In this document: positions 6,000 to 13,061 of the stretch, piece after piece
Position numbering within the stretch: position 1 is the stretch's first letter
How the letters are laid out: each line of letters starts with the position of its first letter
Source: Sulfurisoma sediminicola
Lineage (GTDB): Bacteria; Pseudomonadota; Gammaproteobacteria; Burkholderiales; Rhodocyclaceae
Assembly: GCF_003865015.1 (NCBI RefSeq)
Contig: NZ_BHVV01000008.1
Span: 1 to 64,000 of the forward strand
Length of the DNA: 64,000 nucleotides
Reading direction: 5' to 3'
The notes under the pieces: generated by a model
The model's database searches: none
Told to the model about the DNA's origin: nothing
Seen by the model: the letters and a program-made list of their open reading frames with translations, nothing else
Made by a program: the position numbers and the translations under genes

Positions 6000-8918
6000 A
6001 TGGATAGCGCAAAAACCAGGACCCTGCTGCTGATGCGCGGCAATGCCGGCAAGGAGATTGCCGCTTTGAAGAAGACCCTGCGCAAGGCGCTGGGCAAGGA
6101 TGCGGCGGACTACGCGGGGCTGACGGCCGGCGACGAATTCTGCGCCGACACCGAAACCGCGTTGCGCGTCTGGCAGACGCGGGTGGGGCTGGTGGCCGAC
6201 GGCATCGCCGGGCCGCGGACGCTGGCCGTGCTCGGCGTATCGCCAGCGCCGACTTTTTCCGTGCGCGTCGACGCGGCCGTGGTGGGCAAGCTGTTTCCCT
6301 ACACCCGCACGTCGAGCATCGCCCGCAACCTGCCTTATGTCGCCGCGGCACTGGCTGCCTTCAAGCTTACCGACGCCGACATGGTGGCGTCGGCCCTGGG
6401 CACGATACGCGCCGAGACCGAAGGCTTCGTGCCCATCGCCGAACTGCCCTCGCATTTCAACACCCTGCCCGGCCAGCCACCCTTTAGCGCCTATGACGGC
6501 CGATTGGGCAACGCGCAGCCGGGAGACGGTGCGCGTTTTCGCGGGCGGGGCTTCGTCCAGCTCACCGGACGGGCCAACTACGAGAAATACGGCAAGGTGC
6601 TCGGCATTCCGCTCGCCGACAACCCGGACTGTGCCAGCGCGCCGGAGGTCGCGGCCTGTCTGCTGGCGGCCTATCTCGACGCCAACAGGGCGGCATTGAC
6701 CAAGGCGCTGGCGAAGGACGACCTGAAGGTGGCGCGCAGGGTGGTGAACGGCGGAAGCCACGGGCTGGAGCGCTTTTCCGACACCTTCCGCGCGGCGCGT
6801 CAGGCGTTGGCGGCGGTACCGATGGTTGGCGTTGCGAAGATGGCGAAGCCCGGATCGGTCGCGCCGCCCGAAAAGTTCCCGTCGGGACGCACCGCGCCGG
6901 CGCCGGCGGCACGGCGCGCCAGCCTGAACGTGACGCCCGATGCGACGGACCTGCGCGACCGGCCCTATCAGCCGCCGCCGGTTTCCCTGCCGCAGTTGTT
7001 TCCGGAGGATGCGGACATCAGGCGCTTCATGGGCGCCTACACCCAGGCCGGCCTGGTGCTGGACCAGGGACAGGAGGGGGCATGCACCGGCTTCGGCCTG
7101 GCCTGCGTGGTGAATTACCTGCGCTGGCGCGGCGCCGGCATGCCGAAGAAGCTGGAGTCGGTGAGCCCGCGCATGCTCTACCAGTTCGCCCGGCGCTACG
7201 ACGAATACGAGGGCGAGGACTACGACGGTTCGAGCTGCCGCGGCGCGCTGAAGGGCTGGTATCACAACGGCGTCTGCGTCGCATCGCGCTGGCCCTATGA
7301 GCCCGGGCAGGACTCGCTGCCACTGGCGGGCTGGGACGGCGATGCGGTGGAGCGCACGCTGGGGGTGTATTACCGCGTCGAGCCGAAGGCGATCACCGAT
7401 CTGCAGGCGGCGATCCGCGAGGTGGGGGCTATCTTCGTCTCTGCCTACACCCACAAGGGCTGGGACGCGATCAAGCCTTCCGCCAAGCCGCCGGCGAAAC
7501 ATGCCGACCTGCCGGTGATCGCCTATGACGGCAGGCCTTCGCGCAAGGGCGGCCACGCCTTCGCGCTGGTGGGCTTCAACCGCACGGGCTTCGTGATCCA
7601 GAACTCCTGGGGCAAGGACTGGGGCGCCGGCGGCTTCGCCGTGATCGGCTATGCCGACTGGCTGGCGCATGCGATGGATGCGTGGGTGGCGGCGCTGGGC
7701 GTGCCGGGCGTGGTGTCGGGGCGGTTGGCCACAGGTGCCGGCATGGCCGGCACCGCGGCCATGGCCGGCACTGGCGCCGACTGGTGGTGCGAGGACAAGG
7801 CCTACGAGCACAGCATCGTGCTCGGCAACAACGGCCATGTCGATCGCTTCGACACGGTGGACGGCGTGACCCGCACCCTGCAGAACCAGGCCTGCGTGTT
7901 GCCGGACAGATGGTTCCGCGAGAACGCGGAAGAGAAGAAGCGGCTGGTGCTCTACGTGCACGGCGGCCTCAACAGCGAAGACGACGCGATCAAGCGCGCC
8001 CGGGCGATGGGACGCTATTTCCTCGGCAACGGCTGCTATCCGCTGTTCCTGGTGTGGAAGAGCGGCCTGCTCGAGGCGTTCTCCGCCATCCTCGAAGACA
8101 AGGCGGCCGAGCGGCCTGCGGGTCTGGCGGGCGGCCCGCTCGACTGGATCACCGACAAGCTCACCGACCCGGTAATCGAGAAGACCATCGGCCGCCCCTT
8201 CGCCCGCCCGCTGTGGAGCGAGATGAAGGAAAACGCCGAGCTGGCCTCGGCCAGCGGCCGCGGCGGCGACCTGCTGACCGACGCGCTGCGCGCGCTGGCC
8301 GGCAGCTGGGGCGACAAGTTCGAGCTGCACCTGGTCGGCCATTCGGCCGGCTCCATCGCGCTGGGGCGGCTGCTCGGCTGCCTGGCGCAGAAGGACCTGA
8401 TCGCCAGCGTCAAGTCGGCGCACCTCTACGCACCGGCCTGCACCGTGGGCTTCGCCAATCGCCACTACGCGCCACATGCGGACATCATGCAGCGGCTGCA
8501 CCTCGACATCCTCGCCGACGACATCGAGCAGGACGACAACGTCGCCTTCGTGTACCGCAAGTCCCTGCTCTACTTCGTCTCCAACGCGCTGGAGGCCGAC
8601 AAGCGCATGCCGGTCCTCGGCCTCGCCAATGTCTACGACCCCGACTACTCGGGCTGGGACGGCGCGGCGGCCACTGCCGAAGACCTGCTCAACTGGCGCG
8701 CGGCCATGGAGACCCACGGCATTGCCGAGCGCCTGACCATCCACCCGGAACGGAAGATCGTGACCCGCATCGGCCATGGACCGGACATGGAGGAAAGGAA
8801 GGCGGACGCATCCCACGGCGGTTTCGACAACAATGTCGAGATGATCGACAAAACGCTCAAGCGGATCACCGGCGCGGCGGCGCTGAAGCTGCCGGTGGAT
8901 GACCTGGTGGGGTATTAG
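6000..8918 (+). CDS. Four-module protein: peptidoglycan-binding, GH19 lysozyme/chitinase, papain-like protease, alpha/beta hydrolase
   Basis: 972 residues with GGAGGG 6 bases before the ATG. Residues ~10-80 resemble a peptidoglycan-binding domain (TETALRVWQTRVGLVADGIAGPRT). Residues ~95-270 resemble glycoside hydrolase family 19: a catalytic-type Glu139 in RAETEGF and FRGRGFVQLTGRANYEKYG at ~180-198. Residues ~340-575 form a C1 (papain-like) peptidase with the full triad: Cys362 in QEGACTGFG, His519 in GGHAFALVGF and Asn535 in IQNSWGKDWG. Residues ~645-960 look like an alpha/beta hydrolase: VHGG at 653-656 and nucleophile Ser782 in GHSAGS. No signal peptide is visible, so export, if any, would need a dedicated route. 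The set of activities (wall, protein, ester/lipid) suggests an antibacterial or predatory effector, or a phage-derived lysin. Function is inferred from domains only. Confidence 0.85.
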   Translation: MDSAKTRTLLLMRGNAGKEIAALKKTLRKALGKDAADYAGLTAGDEFCADTETALRVWQTRVGLVADGIAGPRTLAVLGVSPAPTFSVRVDAAVVGKLFPYTRTSSIARNLPYVAAALAAFKLTDADMVASALGTIRAETEGFVPIAELPSHFNTLPGQPPFSAYDGRLGNAQPGDGARFRGRGFVQLTGRANYEKYGKVLGIPLADNPDCASAPEVAACLLAAYLDANRAALTKALAKDDLKVARRVVNGGSHGLERFSDTFRAARQALAAVPMVGVAKMAKPGSVAPPEKFPSGRTAPAPAARRASLNVTPDATDLRDRPYQPPPVSLPQLFPEDADIRRFMGAYTQAGLVLDQGQEGACTGFGLACVVNYLRWRGAGMPKKLESVSPRMLYQFARRYDEYEGEDYDGSSCRGALKGWYHNGVCVASRWPYEPGQDSLPLAGWDGDAVERTLGVYYRVEPKAITDLQAAIREVGAIFVSAYTHKGWDAIKPSAKPPAKHADLPVIAYDGRPSRKGGHAFALVGFNRTGFVIQNSWGKDWGAGGFAVIGYADWLAHAMDAWVAALGVPGVVSGRLATGAGMAGTAAMAGTGADWWCEDKAYEHSIVLGNNGHVDRFDTVDGVTRTLQNQACVLPDRWFRENAEEKKRLVLYVHGGLNSEDDAIKRARAMGRYFLGNGCYPLFLVWKSGLLEAFSAILEDKAAERPAGLAGGPLDWITDKLTDPVIEKTIGRPFARPLWSEMKENAELASASGRGGDLLTDALRALAGSWGDKFELHLVGHSAGSIALGRLLGCLAQKDLIASVKSAHLYAPACTVGFANRHYAPHADIMQRLHLDILADDIEQDDNVAFVYRKSLLYFVSNALEADKRMPVLGLANVYDPDYSGWDGAAATAEDLLNWRAAMETHGIAERLTIHPERKIVTRIGHGPDMEERKADASHGGFDNNVEMIDKTLKRITGAAALKLPVDDLVGY

Positions 8919-8996
8919 ATCGAATTCTCTACTTGATTACTCGGGTATTCGTGCTATCAATAGCATATTCACCCCCAACGACAGAGGAGACCCATC

Positions 8997-9362
8997 ATGC
9001 TCGACGTCAATAAATACCTGAGCAACCAGCGGCTGGCGGAAACCGATCCCGACGGCCACATGTTCGATCTCGCGCACTGGTCGCCCCTGGTGGCCGCGCG
9101 TCTGGCCGAACAGGAAGGCCTGACCCTCGACGACGATCACTGGCTGGTGATCTTCTACCTGCGCCAGCGCTTCCGCGACCAGGGCGATGCCGTCAGTGCC
9201 GGCACGCTGTTGCGCGACCTCGAGCGCAAGCTGTTCGACCATGTCGACCGTCGCCGGCTCTACGAACTGTTTCCCCGCGGGCCCATCGCGCAAGCCAGCC
9301 GCATTGCCGGCCTGCCGCTGCCGAAAGGTACTCTGGATCCCTCGTTCGGCAGCAGCCACTGA
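8997..9362 (+). CDS. DsrC/TusE-family protein lacking both redox cysteines
   Basis: 121 residues, close to the usual DsrC/TusE length, with AGAGGAG upstream of the ATG. The fold signature is clear: HMFDLAHWSPLVAARLAEQEG, LDDDHWLVIFYLRQRF and a C-terminal IAGLPLPKG. In DsrC and TusE this tail reads ACKIAGLPKPTGCV, with two cysteines 11 residues apart. Here the positions are Ser101 and Thr112, and the protein has no cysteine at all. It therefore cannot carry the persulfide/trisulfide chemistry of DsrC or TusE. Cysteine-free members of this family have been proposed to be regulatory (RspA group). It is a stand-alone gene without dsr or tus partners nearby. Confidence 0.85.
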   Translation: MLDVNKYLSNQRLAETDPDGHMFDLAHWSPLVAARLAEQEGLTLDDDHWLVIFYLRQRFRDQGDAVSAGTLLRDLERKLFDHVDRRRLYELFPRGPIAQASRIAGLPLPKGTLDPSFGSSH

Positions 9363-10145
9363 TCAGTAACTGCAAGACATCCCGCCATCGACCGCCAGGC
9401 ATTGGCCGGTCACGTGGCGGGCAGCGTCGGAGCAAAGGAAGACCGCCGCCCCCTTGAGGTCGTCGTCGCCGCCGAGGCGACCGAGGGGCGTCGCGGCGAC
9501 GACTCGCGCCCCGATCGTGTCGAGCAGGCCATGCGACATCCTCGTCGCGAAGAACCCCGGCGCCAGCGCGTTGACGCGGATGCCGTGTCGGCCCCACTCG
9601 GTCGCGAGGCTCTGCGTCAGGTTGGCCGCCGCCGCCTTGCTGGCGTTGTAGGCCGCCGTGCAGAATTCCATTTCGGGCGGATTGCCGCCCTGCGCGGCGA
9701 TCGACGCGATGTTGAGGATCGCGCCCGAGCGCTGCGGAATCATCGCGCGCCACGCCACCTCCTGCGTCAGCGCGAACAGTGCATCGAGGTTGAGCGCCAT
9801 GACCTTGCGCCAGGCCTCGAGCGGATGACGCTCGGCGGGAGCACCCCAGCTCGTCGCGGCGTTGTTGACCAGGATGTCGATGCGGCCGTAGCGCGCCAGC
9901 ACGGCATCGACGATGGCCGCCGGCGCAGTGCCGGCCGTGAGATCGGCGGCGACCGTCAGCACTTCGCCGCCCGCCGCGCCGACGCGGGCGGCGGCGGCAT
10001 CGAGCGCGTCCTGCCGCCGTGCCGCCAGCGCCGACTTTGCGCCCATCTCGGCCAGCCCCTCGGCGATCTGCAGCCCCAACCCGCGCGAACCGCCGGTGAT
10101 CAGCGCCACCTTGCCGGTCAGGTCGAACATCTGGCGCACGTTCAT
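9363..10145 (-). CDS. Short-chain dehydrogenase/reductase (SDR)
   Basis: 260 residues of classical SDR type: cofactor-binding TGGSRGLG (about residues 17-24), LVNNAATSW (~90-98), the Ser of NIASIAAQ, catalytic YNASK (~165-169), and the C-terminal PGFFATRMS and TGQCLAVDGGMSCSY. Ala-Ala-Arg-Arg after beta-2 suggests NADP(H) preference. The substrate is unknown; FabG-like acyl reductases and gluconate 5-dehydrogenases share the pattern. The start is 4 bases after the Hsp15 stop, so it is the last gene of the minus-strand run from 18622. Its stop meets the DsrC-like gene tail to tail. Confidence 0.88.
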   Translation of the reverse strand: MNVRQMFDLTGKVALITGGSRGLGLQIAEGLAEMGAKSALAARRQDALDAAAARVGAAGGEVLTVAADLTAGTAPAAIVDAVLARYGRIDILVNNAATSWGAPAERHPLEAWRKVMALNLDALFALTQEVAWRAMIPQRSGAILNIASIAAQGGNPPEMEFCTAAYNASKAAAANLTQSLATEWGRHGIRVNALAPGFFATRMSHGLLDTIGARVVAATPLGRLGGDDDLKGAAVFLCSDAARHVTGQCLAVDGGMSCSY

Positions 10146-10149
10146 CGGT

Positions 10150-10539
10150 TCACCCGTCGGAGAAGCGGCGGATCATGCGCCCGGCGCGCTTGGTCGGCCG
10201 GCCGCGCAGTTCCGCGCCCGGCGCCGGCGCGAGCTTCTTCAGTTCCATCTGTTCGGCGCGACGGGCCAGGCTCTGCGCCGTTTCCTCGTAGAGCAGCCGT
10301 GCTTCCGGCGCCGGCCGCCGCTGCTCGTTGAGGCCGCGCACCACGACAGTCCAGCGCTGGTCACCGACGGCGATCTCCAGTTCATCACCGGGCTTTACTT
10401 CGCGCGCCGGCTTCACCGGCACGCCGTCGAGCTTCACCTTGCCGCCGGCGACGGCGGCCGTGGCCAGGCTGCGCGTCTTGAAGAAGCGCGCGGCCCACAG
10501 CCATTTGTCGAGGCGCTGGCGCGCCGGCGCCTCGCTCAA
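10150..10539 (-). CDS. hslR: Hsp15-like S4-domain RNA-binding protein
   Basis: About 129 residues. The S4 domain fills the first half (RLDKWLWAARFFKTRSLA, then GGKVKLDGVPVKPAREVKPGDEL), and a basic C-terminal extension follows (AELRGRPTKRAGRMIRRF). In E. coli, Hsp15 binds stalled 50S subunits carrying peptidyl-tRNA and helps recycle them after heat shock. The best start is a TTG at 10539 that overlaps the TGA of the upstream CBS/DUF294 gene (TTGA), a typical translational-coupling junction; no closer ATG exists. Confidence 0.88.
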   Translation of the reverse strand: MSEAPARQRLDKWLWAARFFKTRSLATAAVAGGKVKLDGVPVKPAREVKPGDELEIAVGDQRWTVVVRGLNEQRRPAPEARLLYEETAQSLARRAEQMELKKLAPAPGAELRGRPTKRAGRMIRRFSDG

Positions 10540-11984
10540 AGGCGATACTCGAGCTGCAGTCGCCCCTGCAGCTTCTTGGCCTGCTTGAAGGCCTCGCGCA
10601 GGACGAGCCGGTCGAGCTCGTTGAGGGCATCCGGATCGATGCGGTTGGCCGCGCCCTCGGACTTGTCGTCCTGCTGGTTGCGCAGGCGCAGCTGCTGGAT
10701 GAAAAAGAAGCCGTCGATGACCGCGTGGATGTCGTCGCGGCCGAGCTTGCCGCGCTCGGCCAACGCGCGCAGGCGCTGCGCGGTGCCGGTCTCGGACACG
10801 CCATTGGCCAGGGCGAGGATGCGCGCGGCATCGACGAACAGCCGCGCGCCGTTGGTCTTGAGGTCGAGGGTGTGCGGGTAGTCCGGGTTCTTGTCGAAGG
10901 TGAAGTCGCGGATGAAGCCGATCGGCGGCTCGACCTGGGTCGCATTGACGGCCATGAGGCGCAGGAACAGCGCCTCGCCCGGCACGCGCTTCAACACCCA
11001 CTCGCGCAGCCGCTCGGCCAGGTCCTCCTCGCCGTAGATGGCGCGGAAATCGAAATAGATCGTGGCGTCGAGCAGCGCCTGCGGGCTGTTGGCGCGTATC
11101 CAGCCCTCGAACTTGCCGTGCCACTCGTCGACCGACAGGCACAGTTCCGGGTTGCTGGCCATGACGTTGCCCTTGCACAGCGGGAAGCCACACAGCGCCA
11201 AACGCTCGTTGACGACGCGGGCGAAGGGCAGGAAGGCTTCGCGCACCTGTGCCGCTTCGGCCGCCGGCGCGGCGAACACCAAGCCGTTGTCCTGGTCGGT
11301 CGACAGGGTCTGTTCGAAGCGCCCCTCGGAACCGAAAGCCAGCCAGCACCATTCGACCTTGGGCAGCGAAAACTCGGCGCGCGTCAGCTCGACGATGCGG
11401 ACCGTGAGGTGATCGTTGAGGTTGGAGATGAGTTGGGTCAGCGGCTCGGCCGCGCCGCCCTCGGCCATCATGCCGACGGCCAGCCGCCGTATGCCCTCGG
11501 CCGCGGCTACCAGCGCGTTCATGTCGCGTGCCGTGCGGATGGCGCTCGATATCGCCTTGCCGCCGCCGCTCTGCAGTTCGTAGATATCCTCCTGCGAGAC
11601 AATGCCGGCGAGCTTGCCCGCGGCATCGACGATGATCACGTGGTGCACGCCGTGGCGCGCCATCACCAGCGCCGCCTGGTAGATGGTCGAGCGCCAGTTG
11701 AGCATCAGCAAGCCGCTGCCGCTCATCACCGACATCACCATCTGGTCGAGGTCGCATGACTTGGCGGCGACGCGGTGCAGCAGGTCGCGCAGGGTGAAGA
11801 TGCCGAGCGGCCGGCCGCTCTCGGGCTCGACGACGATGATGGAGCCGACGCGGTTTTCCGACATCGCCTGCACCGCCTCGCGCAGCGGCGTCTCCGGCGT
11901 GGCGGTGATCGGCTTCTTCCGCACCAGGGCGGCGAGCGGGCTGTGCAGGTTGGGGCGATAGGCGCCTTGGGGAGTTTCAGACAT
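10536..11984 (-). CDS. CBS-pair and DUF294 putative nucleotidyltransferase
   Basis: 482 residues. Two CBS domains occupy ~residues 20-145 (ITATPETPLREAVQAMSENRVGSIIVV ... HHVIIVDAAGKLAGIVSQEDIY). A DUF294 nucleotidyltransferase-like region follows: FGSEGRFEQTLSTDQDNGLVF at ~225-245 has the G-S...D-x-D pattern. A DUF294 C-terminal helical domain completes it (ARLFVDAARILALANGV, RIDPDALNELDRLVLREAFKQAKKLQ). CBS pairs usually sense adenine nucleotides. The fold is that of GlnD/GlnE-type transferases, but the target is unknown. It is a paralogue of the next upstream gene (11991-13058) and lacks the cyclic-nucleotide-binding domain found in some relatives. Confidence 0.88.
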   Translation of the reverse strand: MSETPQGAYRPNLHSPLAALVRKKPITATPETPLREAVQAMSENRVGSIIVVEPESGRPLGIFTLRDLLHRVAAKSCDLDQMVMSVMSGSGLLMLNWRSTIYQAALVMARHGVHHVIIVDAAGKLAGIVSQEDIYELQSGGGKAISSAIRTARDMNALVAAAEGIRRLAVGMMAEGGAAEPLTQLISNLNDHLTVRIVELTRAEFSLPKVEWCWLAFGSEGRFEQTLSTDQDNGLVFAAPAAEAAQVREAFLPFARVVNERLALCGFPLCKGNVMASNPELCLSVDEWHGKFEGWIRANSPQALLDATIYFDFRAIYGEEDLAERLREWVLKRVPGEALFLRLMAVNATQVEPPIGFIRDFTFDKNPDYPHTLDLKTNGARLFVDAARILALANGVSETGTAQRLRALAERGKLGRDDIHAVIDGFFFIQQLRLRNQQDDKSEGAANRIDPDALNELDRLVLREAFKQAKKLQGRLQLEYRL

Positions 11985-11990
11985 GGTGGT

Positions 11991-13058
11991 TCATCCTTCG
12001 ATGCGAAACAGGGTCTTCAGCCGCTGCTGCAGCAGGCGGGCCTGCTTGAACGATTCGAGCAGGACGCGGCGGTCGAATTCGTTGAGGGCGTCGGGGTCGA
12101 TGCGGTTGTCGGCGGGCTGCCCGCCGGCGAGCACGAGATGCTGTTGCTGCAGGCGCACGCGCTGCAGGTGATGGAAGGCATGCACCGCCGCCTCGGCCTC
12201 GCCCGCCGTAATGCGCCCCGACGCCGCGGCAAGGCGCAAGCGCGCCGCCGTGGCGGGATCGGCAGCGCCGATGCCGAGGATGCGCGCGGCATCGACGAAC
12301 AGGCGCGAACCGAATTTCTTGAGGTCGATCCGGCCATCCTCGACGACGAAGTCGCGCACCTTGCCCAGCGGCGCCTCGGCCGCCAGCGCATTGCCGGCGA
12401 GCATGCGCAGGAAGGGATCGGCCCCGCGCGTGAATTCGGCGAGGAAGCCGCGCAGTTCCGCGGCCAGCCGCGCCTCGCCCAGCAGCGGACGGAAGTCGAA
12501 GAAGATGCTGGCGTTGAGCAGGGCCTGCGGATCCGGCGTGCGCACCCAGCCGACGAAACGCTCGCGCCATTCGGCCAGGGAGAGGCAGCAGCCGTCCTGC
12601 CCGGCCATGATGCCGCCGTCGCAGAGCGGGAAGCCGCACGCGGCCAGGGCGGCATTGGCCTCGCCGGCGAAGGCCAGCAGCAGCGGCCGCAACGAACGGG
12701 CCTCGGCGTGGTCGGCCGCGGCGAAGACGATGCCGTTATCCTGGTCGGTGACGAAGGTCTGCTCACGGCGGCCTTCCGAACCCATGGCCAGCCAGCACCA
12801 TGAAGCCGCCGGCAAGCGTTGGCGCGCCGCCGCCAGGCCGATGGCACGCACGGCCAGCGCGTCGTTGAGCGCGGCCAGGGTGCGGCCGAGGATGCCACCG
12901 CCGGCATCGTCCTCGATCATCGCCGCGGCGATGGCGCGGATATCCGGCGCCAGCTGCGCCAGCGTCGCCACGTCGCGCGCCGAGGCGAAGCGCCGCGCCA
13001 GCGTCTCGGCGCGCTCGACCCAGGGATCGTGGACTGCGACCGCCGCCGGCGCCTTCAT
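11991..13058 (-). CDS. DUF294 putative nucleotidyltransferase without CBS domains
   Basis: 355 residues that align end to end with the C-terminal three quarters of the neighbouring CBS/DUF294 protein: AMGSEGRREQTFVTDQDNGIVF, GFPLCDGGIMAG, FDFRPLLGEARLAAELR, SRLFVDAARILGIG and NRIDPDALNEFDRRVLLESFKQARLLQQ. The metal-binding D-x-D is kept (TDQDNG). It sits 3 bases after the exonuclease fusion gene and 6 bases before its paralogue, so tandem duplication within the operon is likely. Modification of a partner protein by nucleotidylation is the family-based guess; no substrate is known. Confidence 0.87.
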   Translation of the reverse strand: MKAPAAVAVHDPWVERAETLARRFASARDVATLAQLAPDIRAIAAAMIEDDAGGGILGRTLAALNDALAVRAIGLAAARQRLPAASWCWLAMGSEGRREQTFVTDQDNGIVFAAADHAEARSLRPLLLAFAGEANAALAACGFPLCDGGIMAGQDGCCLSLAEWRERFVGWVRTPDPQALLNASIFFDFRPLLGEARLAAELRGFLAEFTRGADPFLRMLAGNALAAEAPLGKVRDFVVEDGRIDLKKFGSRLFVDAARILGIGAADPATAARLRLAAASGRITAGEAEAAVHAFHHLQRVRLQQQHLVLAGGQPADNRIDPDALNEFDRRVLLESFKQARLLQQRLKTLFRIEG

Positions 13059-13061
13059 CGC

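Noticed and set aside
5391-8816. A 1141-codon open frame on the minus strand opposite the multi-enzyme gene
   Set aside because: It is the antisense shadow of a GC-rich gene: Arg/Ala/Gly/His/Val-rich without motifs, while the plus strand shows clear catalytic domains and an SD.
6000-8918. Multi-enzyme gene as part of an intact prophage
   Set aside because: No holin, capsid, tail, integrase or attachment site is seen on either side; neighbours are chromosomal-type genes.
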